A DNA stretch of 64,000 nt from Holacanthus passer (Eukaryota; Chordata; Actinopteri; Pomacanthidae): contig JAFREQ010000043.1 of assembly GCA_025331565.1 (NCBI GenBank), forward strand, positions 6,209,001 through 6,273,000, given 5' to 3'. Of this stretch, positions 1 through 12,948 are shown in pieces; position 1 is the first letter of the stretch, and the number at the start of each line of letters is the position of its first letter. A program made the translations under genes and the position numbers. The notes under the pieces were generated by a model that was given only the letters and a program-made list of their open reading frames with translations, was not told the origin of the DNA and ran no database searches.

Positions 1-368
1 TTATATTTTGCTGTGTGTTATTTCAGCTCACATTTTCAAAGTGTAACAGGTGCCACACAAATTAACTATTTACTATTCATACATGTATAGGATCAATCAG
101 CAGTGTAAGGGTAAATTAGGCTTGACTTTTAGTACTGTGTCTTTTACAGCCTGGCCCTCCACTTTGCCAGGCCCACAGCTTTTGAGAAAAGTGGTTTAAA
201 AGATTGTTGGCACACATCAAACCTGCTTATATTTCTCTCTGAAGAAAGAAGTAGTCACATATATTTGGACGGTTCTGTCATCAGCATCTGCTGAAAAACA
301 CTTGTGCAAAAATAAAATTCTGCAAAAACCTCCTGTCTACTGATTGTGGATTGTAGCAGAAGCATTCG
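1..368 (-). other. Probable ciao3 3' UTR and downstream flank
   Basis: This stretch lies directly below the ciao3 stop codon on the minus strand. It is AT-rich with no supportable coding sequence on either strand, so it is probably 3' UTR followed by intergenic DNA. A standard poly(A) signal is not obvious on the minus strand. Confidence 0.4.
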
Positions 369-3300
369 TCACCACTTCATCGTGAGGCCATTGGTCATTT
401 TCTCCACAGTGTGGTACTGTGTGTGCAGCAGCTCTTTGGCTCTCTCCTCCCCCACACTGTGGAGCCACGACAGGTACAGCTCGGCCACACGAGCATCATC
501 CTCTGGCGATAGGGGACGCTCTGCCTTGTAGAGCTCCTCAACCTTCTGGAGGAGCTCCTTTGGGTTCTGACCAGGTAAGGGCTTCAGCTGTCCACCACCA
601 TTTAGACAACCTGAACATTAACAAAGAGGTGAGGGGAGACATGCTGAAACATCTGCAAACATTAGATTAATCAAGCAGTGCCAGTGTGAATTCAATGCAT
701 GTATTTAAAATGTGACCAAACACTGCATTTTATACCTTCAATATGTACCTCATGTAACAAGCATGCCATTTTTGCTTAACACTTTGTGAAGCTATTTTCA
801 TTACAAAAAACATATTGTAGTATTAAACTATCACATAGTTTTACATTTCGCAATTTCAGTTCTCAATATGTGCTGTGCCAATTGAACAAAAGTGCAACAG
901 TATATGAAAGAACATATTTTGGAAACTTCTACACATATATCCACATATTTCACTTTACCTGATGGACAGGCCATAACTTCCACAAAGTGGTAAGGCGACT
1001 TCCCCCTCTTGAGCTTCTGCACCAAGTTCTGGATGTTGCGGAAGCCATATGTGGATGCAAAACACAAAACGACGACTCCATTTTTCTCTAGAGTCACTTC
1101 CTGGAAGTCTTTATTCCTGTGGCAGAGGGGTTTTTGCATGATTCTGAGATCATTAAACTTGAATGAACTGAAACTGTTCTTCAAGCTTGACTGTTCCAGG
1201 AGGCACAACCACAAATGACCACAAAGCAGTTGAGCTTCTCAAAGCTGTAGAGACAGACTCACCTGAGGATCCTATAATTGAGCTGATTCACCTCCTCTCC
1301 AAACAGCTGCTTGGCAGCATATGTGAAGACATGATGGAGGTAACCCCCTGACCCGCTCCCAGCATGGCACAGGAACTCATCCCCACTCACACTGCTGAAC
1401 CTGTTTCAGGAATAATGTAATATGTGAGTCCATTGATTCATCTGGAATTTTTAAGGAGGGGGGATAACAAAGACAAAGTATCACAGAACGTACAATTCAT
1501 CAGGGGGGGCAGGTTCCACATCGCTAAGAGACACATTTTTCTCCTCCAGCATTTTCTGAACCTCTCCTGTGTGAGATAGTAAAATGAATAAGAGAGAAGA
1601 TACTCCACATTCATACACACAAAGAGCATTATAGTAGAGCCACTACTGTACCAGAGGTTATGACACAGTCCACTTCTCGAGTCTCAGCTTTGTCCATGTA
1701 GAAGTCCGACCTCGACGCCTCAAGTTTCTTGTCAAAGCAGGGCATTACTGCCACATGGTAGATCTGCTGTGGACTGAGCCCCTGACAACACACACAATAC
1801 ACACTCAACTCGTGATATATGACAGACAATATGACTGTAGCATGAATATGACTGTAGCAGTACTAAATTAGGTATACAGCACTGTGGGCCTGAGATACAC
1901 ATAGTTATTATAAATGAAACTGGTTGAAAAACATGGCTGCTATCAATCAAAACACTGTTTGACTGCAATATCTGATGTGCGGATGTTCTGGTACCTGTTG
2001 TTCAGCAAAGTAGTCTTTAACCAGAGAACCCATCATCTGCTGGGGGGAGCGAGTGGTACTAATGTATGGAAGAATAAACTCCCCATGAGTCTTCTCTGCG
2101 TAACAAATCCAACCTGAACACAGCATAAAGACAAGTAAGTATTATTACACAAAAGTGACTGACACTGCCTTTTGACTATTATCAGTATGTTACATGGTCC
2201 ACCAGCAATATAACACAAAATGTGTTTGTCTGCAATTATGAAAAAACACTGAAGCTTGTAATTGTTATTTCTGAAAAGTGAGATGACAATTAATCCATAT
2301 ATTATAAGTGGTCAATAAAAATAAACATGATTCATTCTTGAGTATTTACATTGTATATTTGGGCATTTTTGCTTTTATTAGACAGTGGAAGGTAGAGAGA
2401 AAGCTGACAAAAAAAGAGGCATGAGGATGACTACCTGGACAGGCCGATGTCATCATGGGCAGACATTTGCTATCCAGCTCCTTCCTCTGGAAGCGCTCCA
2501 CAAACTCTCTCTGGCTCTCAAGCAGGCTGAAGGTTCGACTAAAGCTTGTGTCAAACACATGATGAACCCCTGCAATTATGATAATAAATTTCAGAAGTGA
2601 CCGTGTCTGCCTAAATCAACCTACCATTTTCATTTCCTCTTTTACTTTGAGTTGTGTGGCTCAAATAGAGCAGAGAAAGTCTCATTTGCACTCACCAAGG
2701 CCTTTGAAGAAAGCTGTCAGCCTCCTTCCTGCCTCAGAACTGCTGAGGTCATAACGTGCTGCAAGGGAAGCTCTGGACTGCGGCGACACCGACACCACCA
2801 CCACCCTCTGCTCTGTCGCACTGGTCTGCAGAGGGAATGAATCCAGTGACACCCAAAATGATCATTATCACATTTAAAAGGCTGCAAAAGCAATCATGAC
2901 CAGACACAGACTACACAAGCATTCAAACTCATATGTCCATCTCTACCTTGTTGTTGTTCAGCACTTTAAAGAGCTCCTCATGGCTCTGCTGCGTGATGAG
3001 CACACTCTCAGCGGAGGTGATACAGCCACTGCACGCCAAACAGTCATTCAGTGTAATTTTTGCTTTCTCCAGCTTCTGCTTCCCACCATCCTACAAACAC
3101 AAGGCAAAGAAAAAACATACATACATATATAACCAAAAAAAAGTATCACAGCAAACTACATTTAAGACATGACAAGAACCAAAAACAAGGACAAAGGGAA
3201 TGTAACAGAGAGCATTTTATATACTGTAGCATGTGATCTTCATGAAATGTATTCTCTGGACAAAAAAGTAAGTCATATTATGTAAGCTAAATATTACTTC

Positions 3301-4395
3301 ACATCATACATGTAATATAGTATGTACTATTCTGCACCATGGGATCTGGTGGGCATGTAGACCATTTCCCTTTAGCAGAAAGCATTGATCTATATAACAG
3401 CGAAGAAGTCATCACTGCATTTATAAAGGTGTTAATCTCAGACCATAGAGGCTCTATCACAGGACACAAATACAACATGTATAAGAGAGTCCCACAATCA
3501 ACCCTTCTCTTTTAATAATACCCACCTGGTTGACTTGGACGTAACTGCCATCATCTTCTATTTGAATTTTGGCCACAGATTTACCTTGTTTCTTCTCTAC
3601 TTTGACAGGTTTGACACACTCCTGCACAACAGGAACCACACATGTAAACCATTAATACACTCTATCTTTACAAAGCAAATAACTGTTTGCTACTATATTG
3701 TTATATGTTCCTCATATACGGAGTATTTAACATTTATTTTCCTCACAAGGCTCAAAGATCATAGGAAATAACTAAAGTCTTCATGACTATTAACTTTAAG
3801 ATACAAGTGAACATCAATGCCTCATCATTTAGCTAATGACAGGTGATAAATCTAAATAATCCAAAACTGGACATTCAACTTGTAAATTTAGACAATAACT
3901 CAAGCTACAGTTCAGCATTTTCTATTATGATAAAATATAACTTAAATATATGCACTAAAACAAAGTTATTACCCAACATAACATCATCTCTTCTGTTTCA
4001 TCAGTTACATCATTGCTAACATTAGCAGCAAGCTAACAGCTAAGTGCGCATGTAATGTTTTTAACTTCAGCGCGTTTTGCGATCAATAACAGTTACATTA
4101 TTAAATTAACTTTGCTTTATGTTAAGCTTTTATAAAGATGGATACATGGTTGTGGTTATTTTTGGGTGTTTGCACAACACACAACAACACTGACAAGAAC
4201 AGTTAGTAAGCATGGCAGCTATTTCCCTACATTTTCGTTATTAGCTGATTTTATACCTGAATCATTATTGATAATTGTGTCATTTTGTAATAAATCCGAT
4301 GTTATAACATGTAATAATAGTTTCAGTACCTGAGAAGGGGTGATAAAATCATCGAGATCTGTCAGCTGCAGCACACCGCTGAACTGAGACGCCAT
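369..4395 (-). CDS. ciao3: Cytosolic iron-sulfur assembly component 3 (CIAO3/NARFL/IOP1), complete
   Basis: The protein belongs to the [FeFe]-hydrogenase-like Nar1/NARFL family. In the cytosol it links the early Fe-S scaffold to the CIA targeting complex, which loads 4Fe-4S clusters onto client enzymes. Eleven exons in reading order: 4330-4395, 3526-3621, 2947-3090, 2696-2825, 2435-2569, 1995-2113, 1652-1781, 1494-1566, 1263-1400, 959-1116, 369-610. Phases agree at every junction and give 476 aa, the human length as I recall it. The start encodes MASQFSGVLQLTDLDDF and the end is GLTMKW-stop. All eight expected cluster cysteines are present: Cys24, Cys71, Cys74, Cys77 (motif DCLACSGC), Cys189 (SACP), Cys245 (VMPCFDKK), Cys394 and Cys398 (ACPSGC). 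It is transcribed away from e4f1. No canonical AATAAA is visible on this strand in the 368 bases below the stop. The identification is firm; the splice borders are inferred from sequence alone. Confidence 0.96.
2345..2412. repeat. Possible short interspersed repeat fragment in a ciao3 intron
   Basis: Just downstream of exon 5 in ciao3 intron 5 there is a segment containing GGCATTTTTGCTTTTATTAG followed by a GTGGAAGGTAGAGAG tail. It resembles, from memory, the edge of a widespread fish interspersed repeat. It is too short to assign to a family. Confidence 0.3.
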
Positions 4396-5813
4396 ATTTG
4401 CTGCCGTAAAGTGTTGGTTGTTTATTTTTGTGTCGTGAATAGTTGTTCTTCATTCAGCTCCAACAGAGACAAACTACTAGAAACCAGATGTTTCTGTGTT
4501 TATCTGTCATCTCTAACAGTGTGAATTTAATTATCTTGTCTTTCTTTCTCTTATATGTTTATAATAAGGGGAATCTGCAAGCTCACAATCTTAACATGCT
4601 GATATTTGTTCACCTAAACTAAAAGAGTCAGAAATAAACAGGATTATTATAACATTATCTATAAAATGAATTTAAAAAACATTTACACCTTTATGCACTC
4701 TTTCCAAACTGGGATTATTTTTATTTTTTATGTGTAAACTATATCCCTCTTTTACATGTTTTATTTATTCTTTTCAAGTATTAAATATTTATTTTAAATT
4801 GCAGCAGGACATGAATGCAGTACAGTTGTACCATCCAGTATAGCTTCTTGTTTCTTGGTGACTTAATATTGAATTGATTTGTTAAACATGTCCTCATCAT
4901 TGAATACATGACCACTTTAAATATTTAAGGGCCCTTTAAGGAGAAATATTAATTAAATTTTGTTGGTTTTGTCCTCTTCACTCATGTCAACTTATAAACT
5001 GCAAAGGCCTCTTGTCAGTATTAAATGACAACACAAATGGGCAAAAATAATACAATAAAACACAGTGAAGCATTTCTCATGGAGCAACAGGTGGGAAGCA
5101 GGTTCATCCCTTCTTTTAATATGTACAACAACACAACAAGGAATATTATATTGAAAACGTGATTTACAGAAATTATAGTTTCACGGATCATTATCATGTT
5201 CAGAAACAGCATTTAAAATAAAACAATATTTCATCAGGCCAAAAGAAGCTCTGATAGCTTGAAGGATCTATGCATTAATATCCAGTTTATTTCTGGACCT
5301 GACCTATATAATATATCTGCATATTCTGATTTGAATTAGTAAATGTTACAAGTCATTTTTGCATGCACTAGATAATGTCCCTCTTCCTCTGTGGATAATC
5401 CAGCTACTCTTAAATAAATCCTCAGAAATTTCAGTATTATTTTTCTTTTGCATATCTTTAAGGAAGCATCTCCATATTATTGCATTATTCATCTTACATA
5501 ATTACAGCTGCTGTACATGTAAAAAATAATTGAATAATATTCTGTCAATGAGAGCAATCATCAGGGTAAAAAAAAAATGCATACATTCTTAATAATAATA
5601 TATTAATCACAAACATACATAAATAGATAAATGATAAATGAATTCCATCTTTATTTATCTTTATTTGGGGCATTAAAAATATTTCATATCTGATTTATGG
5701 TCATAATTGTCTATTAATAAACTACATTTTATTTTATATTTTCCCTCTTTATTGATTAAAGGACAAAAGCAGGCGCTCTTTTGTTGTTATGACTACGGGG
5801 TCGTAAATCCGCC
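4396..5813. other. AT-rich intergenic space between divergent ciao3 and e4f1
   Basis: About 1.4 kb separates the two divergent start codons. Most of it is AT-rich with no supportable gene; a small minus-strand ORF at 5021-5212 has no recognisable content. Only the last 100 bases before e4f1 become GC- and CpG-rich. The ciao3 transcription start is probably within about 100 bases to the right of 4395. The region is long for one shared promoter, so two separate core promoters are more likely. Confidence 0.55.
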
Positions 5814-5866
5814 ATGTTTTCCCTCCTCGCAGCGGCGTTGCGACAGAGACGGAGAATTCAAACGAC
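5760..5866 (+). promoter_or_regulatory. e4f1 core promoter / 5' UTR with YY1-type motif and upstream ORF
   Basis: Just ahead of the e4f1 start the sequence turns GC-rich with several CpGs. CCGCCATGTT at 5809-5818 matches the YY1 consensus (CCGCCATnTT), which in vertebrate housekeeping genes usually sits close to the transcription start. The ATG inside that motif (5814) opens an 18-codon ORF whose TGA (5868-5870) overlaps the main ATG (5867-5869). Whether this ORF is in the mRNA depends on where transcription starts, which cannot be read from the sequence. Confidence 0.55.
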
Positions 5867-8800
5867 ATGAATGTAGAAAATAATCATACGGCAGAAACAG
5901 AGAGTGAGCAAACGAAGGACGGCAACGAGACTATCACCATTCAGACCACGCTGGGAGATGAAGGTTAGTTTAGTTTCTCACTAAAACAAGACTGAAATAT
6001 TAAACAGATATTGCGTTTGGGCCTAGCTAACTTCCTCCATCATGAAGTGTTGCTAGCAGCTAGCTGCCGTTAGCAACAACATTAGCTTGTCTGCCTCCTC
6101 GCTGCAGCTTTACTCAACTTAGCCAGTCAGCGGTGTTTAAACAAGGCTACATCAAATGCTTCATGAAGTTGTCTCCTGCTTAAATGTGTTGTCTCCGTGC
6201 TGTCAGATGAAGATGTGCACAAGTGTGGACGCTGTCAGACCGAGTTCTCCACGCTGGAGGCTTTCATCCAGCACAAGCTGCAACACAGCTGCAAGCGTGT
6301 GGAGGCGAGCAGTCAGGATGTCAGTCAGGAGGTATGAACAGTCAGTTTATATCCTTCACAAACAGCAGAGCTAGAGCCAAATGTTGATTTCTACACTTTG
6401 CCAGGTCACTGCAGCCAATGGAAGTTCTTCATCAGAGGTGAAAACAGCTGAAGGTGCATCTTCAGATGAGCAAGTGAAGGCCTCTAATGGTGAGTCAACA
6501 TTAGCTCTGCAATTGACTACTTATTATCAATTAATTTGACATCTATTTTCTCTTATTTTAGTCCAGAAAATCGCGAAATATGCCCAATCAAATCAGTCCA
6601 AAACTGAAAAATCGTCAGTTTACAACCATATATGTAAAAGAAAGGAATAAAATCCACACATGCCACCAAGCTGAGATCAGCACATAGTCCGTATTTCTGC
6701 TTGATAGCTGATTGAAGCAATACATTGAAAATAGTTGCAGATTATTTTTGTTAGTCGACTAATTGGTCTGTTTGTCTAATCTGCAAATAATCTGCAACTG
6801 TTCTAATTTGTCTAATCTGTTTGTTTTTCACACAGATGAAAGCAGTGGTCTGTTGGGTCGAGGTCGCAGGAAGAAAATCGTTTCACATAAAGCCACTGAC
6901 CAGTCAGATGGGACTGAAAGATCCATGTCTGACAATGCTGACAGTGACAAGCATGTTTACAGAGTCAACCAAGAGGGACGCTACATTTGCCAACTTTGTG
7001 AAAAAACATTTAAAACAGTGAGTCGTGCATTTCATTTGTGTGTGTCTTTATCGGGAAATGTTGATTACATTTTCCTCCATGAGTACCTGAGATGAGTAAC
7101 ATGACATTATTTATTAGTTATAATTCCCTTTCATTCCAAGCAGGGAATTTAATTGTACTTTGTGTTGCCTGTGTCTATCTAATAGATTTTATTCTCAACC
7201 AACAGACCAACATCTTGAGAACTCATATGAAAACTCACACTGACCAGAAGAACTTCTCATGTGACCTATGTGGAACCTCCTTTCGCACAAAAGGCTCCCT
7301 GATTCGTCACAATCGTCGTCACACTGGTACAAACAGGACTGTTTTTGTCTTGAATTGACGTCCTCTATTGAATTTTAAGTAATGGTAACATTGCTTTGTT
7401 CCTATTCTCTTGCAGATGAGCGGCCGTATCGCTGTACACTATGTGGCCAGTCCTTCAGAGAGTCAGGTGCCCTCACCAGACACCTTAAAGCCCTCACACC
7501 CTGCACAGAAAAGATCCGCTTTGTTCAGTACAAGGAGATCCTGGTCAGCAAAGATGGAGTACAAAAAGGTCAGCTTTATACTGCAGGAGCTGTTATCTGT
7601 TCCCACTGTGTTTCACAATAGCTAAGGAAGCGACAATCCTCACATGTCTGTGTGAATTTTCCAGGAGTCGAAGTCAATCCCGCTGCAGTAGCTGGCCAGC
7701 AAGAGGTGGTGGTTGTGGAGCAACAGCCAGAGGAGCAGGAGATGGTAGAGGCTCAGACTGCTGTTGTCAGTGTGGTAGAGGCTGGTTCCCAAGAGGTTCT
7801 CCATCAGGTCCACTTTACAATGGAGGTGGATGGAACAACACAGGAACAACAGGTGAGTGGAGAGAGTGTGCACATTTGGCTAACAGTCCTGTGTGGGCTG
7901 TTAGCGGCTATAAAACACAACCACTCTTTTCATTCATTTAAAAATGCTTTTTGGTACATGTTTTACAAGGATAAAGAAAACATGGAGGAATTTTGTATGA
8001 GACAGTTTTGCCTGTAACTCTCATCTCACTTGTTCTCTTGACCTGTTGCTCTCCCTATGGCCAGGTTGTGGTAGAGCAGTCTCAGGCAGAGGCCCTGGCT
8101 GCTGCTGCTGCTGCAGGTGACAGCCTTATCTGCCAGGCCATCATCAACTCTGGCATTGCACTAGGGACAGAGGAAGACGTTGTGGAGGAGACCTCACAAG
8201 CAACAGAGGAGATAAATAAAGTGGCATCTGACTGTCCTGATACTGATGAGGGTATCACTGAGATCCAGGTTAAAGAAGAGTTTGTGGAGGTGGAGATGGA
8301 GACAGAGGTAAGGATGAGACTTTTACTGCATTGCATTGGGCTAGAAGACATGTTTGGCCATTATGTTAAAATTACTAGATGATCTGACTCCTGATCACAG
8401 ATTTGTCTTTTGTGTCCAATAGTACAATAGCAGAAAACATTGTGGAACATTTGAACTGTTTTTTGGGGAGATTCACTGTAACTCCTGCCAGTGTTACAGT
8501 GTATGTAAGAGTGATCTGATGTGCTAAGCTAGAGGAAAATTAGCTGAATGTGTTCAGCTAAGTCATTACCATGACTTGATTAAATTTGTTTTATTTGTCA
8601 TTTTTAAGGGTAGGAAACCAATAAAGTTGTCACTCACTCATAGGAACTGATAGCAGAGACACTGACCTGAACAGTTTTGGAAACATTTGAACTGGTTTCT
8701 TAGTAAAACTGGGTCTGGGTCTGGTGTTGCAGTTATCATTTGCACACGGATTGTTTTTCAATATCTTCTCGTCTGATGTTGTTTTCTTTGCAGGAAGCAG

Positions 8801-11800
8801 GTGATGGAGATGATCAGACATCTTCAAAATTGCACACATGTCCACACTGTAATCGCTCTTTCAAGGGACTGAACTACTTCCGCTTTCATGTCAAGGGCCA
8901 TTTGGGTAAGCATCACCGTCTGCTGTCTTGATGAAATCCAAGAAAGCAGTTGATGAGACACTGACCCCTTTCAGAAAACAATATAAACAAAATGCAACTT
9001 TCTGTTGGTCCATAGATACATATTTCATTTTTCTCTGTGGGCCCTTCCTCTTTATTCAGGTTACAAACCCTTTAAGTGCACACTGTGCCAAAAGGAGTTT
9101 CTGACTGGTTACCTGCTGAAGAAACACATGGAAGTCCATGTCAGTGAGAGGAGGTACAAGTGTGGTGAGTGTGGCAAGCTGTACAAAACCATTGGGCATG
9201 TACGTGAACACATGAGGGCCCACTCGGATGAAAGACCCTACCACTGTACCAGATGCAACAAGGGGTACAAGACCAAGGTGATTTGTAGATGTTAGTCTTT
9301 GTGTTGTATTGAACTGAGACCTTAACGGCATTCCAGTGCAATATATACATACATACACCAACATACAGTATCTCTTTGTCTTGCACAGAATGCCTTGCAG
9401 GTGCACCAGCGAACACACGGTGACGAGAAACCTTACGTCTGTCAGTTCTGCTTGAGAGGCTTCAGGGAAAAAGGTTCTCTGGTGCGACATATCCGCCATC
9501 ACACCGGAGAGAAGCCTTTCAAGTGCCCAAAGTGCAAGCGAGGCTTTGCTGAGCACGGGACTCTCAATCGGCATATGCGTGCTAAAGGTCAGAGCGATTG
9601 ACAGACAGCAAAACAAAACTTAAAGAAAACAAGTATTTGCAGCAGTGATACAGACAAACCTGATAACCCAACCTGTAATTTCCAGGAGGCTGCAATAAGG
9701 AAGACTCCAGCGAGCAGCAGGGTGCTGTCACAGAGGAGCAGGCGTCTGTGGACAGCCTTGCTACAGCAGCCATCATCTCAGAGGATCCTCATGCTGTCCT
9801 GGTGGAGTTCTCCTCAGTGGTTGCTGACACACAGGAGTACATCATCAAGGTGAGCCACAGGGAAGCGGCATTAAGTGGTGCATTTAAGGGTAAATCATAA
9901 GTTGACATTTTTAGGATCAAAGTTGTTTAAGCATCAGTGATGTCACGGCAGGTGTTTTCTATTAGCAGTGAATAGCAGAAGACGTGCTGTTACATCCCTG
10001 ATTGAAGTGTAACCTGAAGAGCAAAACTATTTTGCTCAAATGATCGCATCTGCAGGGAATTGATTGAGTTGCTGATTAGAACCAATCATTCAGCACTTTA
10101 ATGTGCCAAGTGCACAGACCTCTAACTCTGAACACTGCATATCAGGAACATTAAAGAGGGGAAGAGTGGTTTTTAAAGTTGCAACAGACATTTCATTAGT
10201 TTAAAGCAGGGGTGGGAAAACTTTTTACAATCAAGGGCCATTTCAATTTTTATGACATTCTTTAAGGGCCATACTAAGTCATTGAACACATATATCACAC
10301 TAACCTCCAATGCAATCACTAGAACTGCTTCTCTTTGGTGAGGTGTCTGGTGTCAGATGGTAGTGATGACAATGTTATTACACAGCGGGTTTTCTAGGCT
10401 TGGGTCAGTCAGTCTTGAGCGGAATGGAGTCTTTGCAAGAGTCAGTTTTGAAAGAACTGCTCACAGTTGTAGGTTCCCAAACAGAGATGCAAACTTCAGT
10501 GCATGTCTCAGAATGGAAAAATACTTAGGACATACATACAGTTTATAGAACTTGAGCAGAGGAAGGTTGGTACCTAGTTCTGAGCTCATCGTTGCTTTGC
10601 AGATCATTAATTTTGTTTTGTCAGTCAATGATTTTATGTTTTGTTTTATCACAGAAAAAGGTAGTTGCTGTCTGCATTTCTTTTTCTATTTCTGAGTTGC
10701 TTTTTTGTATTTATGAATTTTGTATAGGAGTGACGGCCAGGCAGTGTTGTCAATGTTAAATAACGGTTCTGAAATAATGAATTTAATAATAATGCATGGT
10801 ACAAATACAGTTATACAGTTTACAGTAGAGCAGCTGGTAGTTCAGTCACTCGAAGTCAGTACAACTGCTGACATAATGTGTAACTATTTTGTAGAAGTAT
10901 CTGTAATATCATATTTAACATTTGTGGGCCTACAAAAGACTACACTACTTCTAAACCCTTGGATTAATGTTTAAATTAATCTCTGGAAGCTGCTGAAACA
11001 GTGAACAGGAGCAGTGTTCATGGAAGGATAACACAAAGCTCTCTTAAAAAAAAAAAACAAAGAAAGAAGACAACTCTGCTTGTGAAGATAGATGGTCCAA
11101 AATGGTCCATCTGATCAGTGTGTAGGTCTGATCTGATCCATGGCTGCAGGAAACAATGGGAGTTATTGATCGTGAAAGTGACTCAACCAATTACAAACTC
11201 CAAAGCTGCTGTTATATGTTAAAGTACTGTTACAGAATAATTGACTGAAGACAAGACTGGAGGGCAGTTACTTGTTTTCTCCTTTTATTCACACCTGTTT
11301 TTTTTTTCAGATTATTGTAAAGAAGACGATTAAATGTGCTGTATTGATGCTTGGTGTAACATACTGCTAGATTTTGTCATTTATTCTGTTTGCTCTGCAT
11401 CTCTCATATCCTCCAGACTCAAACAGAGGAGGATGTGCAGGAAGAAGAGGTCACACTCATTCAAGACAGCCAAAATGAGGTCAGTACGCACAAATACACC
11501 CACCCACGTACATGCACACACATACACATCAACATCAACATGCTAAAACAGCAGTTGCAGAGTGTGAGAATTTCCATTTCTAAAATTGGGTTGATTAATT
11601 ATATAATATTTCACAAAAGCATCTGATGAGAGCTATTAATGGTATTTGCATTATCCTATAACTAGGGCTGTACGTCATGTTATTCCAGATATTCCAATTG
11701 CAATATGAGTCACCATTTTAGTGGGAATGGTAATTTTCGCATTTTATTTTCACTGAAAAAAAAATTCAAAATGATGATGTGATTTTTGCTTGTTCCATTC

Positions 11801-12339
11801 ATGCCTGGAGATAATGATTTGTAGGCCAGAGTGCTTTTGTAGCATCACAATGCTTCATTCACAATGGTATGTCAAAAATATTGCACTTGGCCATATTGTG
11901 ATTTTGAAAATATTTCAGCTATAACGCTCCTTACACCTGTTTATATCAACCCTCTCTCTGCCAGATGGGAAACCATATCATGAAAGTGGTGCAGCGAATC
12001 GTCAGCCAGTCACACGGCACCGGCGGCACGGGCAGGCACCAGATCATCGTGCGCAATGTGGCAGTGAACGAGGAGGGCGCGTCCATCTCTGACTGTGGTG
12101 ATACCATCACCATCGCTACACCTGAAAGCCTGACGGAGCAGGTGGCCATGACGCTGGCCTCAGCCATCAGTGACGGCACTCTGCTGGCCACGGCAGGCAC
12201 CGTGGAGACGGCGGACGGAACCGTTACAATGGTTACCACCGAAGAAGCAGCGGAGGAGGGAGTAGAGGTGGTGCAGCAGCAAGAGGAGTATGTCATCACC
12301 TCCCCAGAGGAGGTGGAGATACAGACTGTCATTGTATGA
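5867..12339 (+). CDS. e4f1: Transcription factor E4F1, C2H2 zinc-finger protein, complete
   Basis: E4F1 is a nuclear zinc-finger transcription factor and atypical ubiquitin ligase that acts in p53 and cell-cycle control and in mitochondrial/pyruvate dehydrogenase gene expression. Fourteen exons: 5867-5963, 6207-6331, 6405-6489, 6836-7017, 7206-7326, 7416-7568, 7665-7852, 8065-8307, 8794-8905, 9060-9277, 9389-9587, 9686-9849, 11417-11479, 11965-12339. Phases match throughout and give 774 aa (human about 784). An N-terminal C2HC-like finger lies near residues 39-60 (CGRCQTEF). Three fingers follow at about 152-240, the last ending HLKALTPC. An acidic, Gln/Val-rich linker comes next, then six fingers at about 413-578 with typical H-C links such as TGEKPFKC. 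The C-terminal HIMKVVQ, TITIATPESLTEQVAMTLAS and final VQTVIV are diagnostic of E4F1. The poly(A) signal AATAAA is at 13124. Confidence 0.96.
6507..6800. repeat. Interspersed fish repeat with AATCGATTAGT-type ends, e4f1 intron 3
   Basis: The intron between e4f1 exons 3 and 4 carries a degenerate copy of an abundant teleost element. Its ends are rich in ATTAATC/GTCGACTAAT words in inverted orientation, and its middle includes TCCAAAACTGAAAAATCGTCA. A second shorter copy sits at 46455-46647. The family is recognised from memory and the borders are approximate. No coding capacity. Confidence 0.6.
10208..10345. mobile_element. hAT-like DNA transposon fragment in e4f1 intron 12
   Basis: The sequence CAGGGGTGGGAAAACTTTTT at 10208, followed by TCAAGGGCCATTT and a second AAGGGCCATA, resembles the terminal region of nonautonomous hAT elements in vertebrates (CAGGGGTGGGCAAACTTTTT type). 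The other end is not clear and no transposase is present, so this is an old fragment. Confidence 0.55.
11664..11922. repeat. Probable interspersed repeat in e4f1 intron 13
   Basis: It starts with AGGGCTGTACGTCATG and ends with GGCCATATTGTGATTTTGAA. This resembles, in degenerate form, a common fish repeat that starts GGGCTGCACGAT and contains repeated AT-rich TGTGATTTT words. The borders and the family are recalled, not computed. Confidence 0.4.
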
Positions 12340-12913
12340 TGGGAAAGGATACAAACTGTGGACTGTGAACTGTGGAGTTGACTCGACTGTACCTGTGTAG
12401 CTGATGACTGTAGAGTTTGTATGAGCTTCATGTGTGAGCTTTGATCACGAAACAAAGGCCAAAGTTTTTATAAGGTTTATAGTCACAGAAATAGATCAAC
12501 ATACAAAGACGTGTGCGCAAAACAAAGAATGATTGTGCAAGAGGACAAGCTCTATCATGTGTTTCATTTTTGTGGATTGATTTGCTGGTAGCGATGCTAG
12601 CTAATTTTAGAACTTTTAGGTGCAAACAGCTTAAAAGAATAACTAGATGCATTTTGTAAGGTTTTCATTTTGAAGGCCTGAACAGCTGCATATTTCTTTT
12701 TAGGTGGTGCAAACTGAACATGTCTTTGCCTTTTTATGTGTTGTAGCCTGATCTCTTCTTTGCTGCAGTCAAAAAGTGATGCTGCTTTTCTTTTACTACC
12801 TAAAATGGCATCACTTGATTGCAGTTTTCACTTCTGCTCTCTTAAGTCCGGGTGATGGGTCAGTCGACTTCTGAAACTCTTCATTGAAATGTGATGTCCT
12901 TTAAAGACTGACA

Positions 12914-12948
<35 letters not shown>

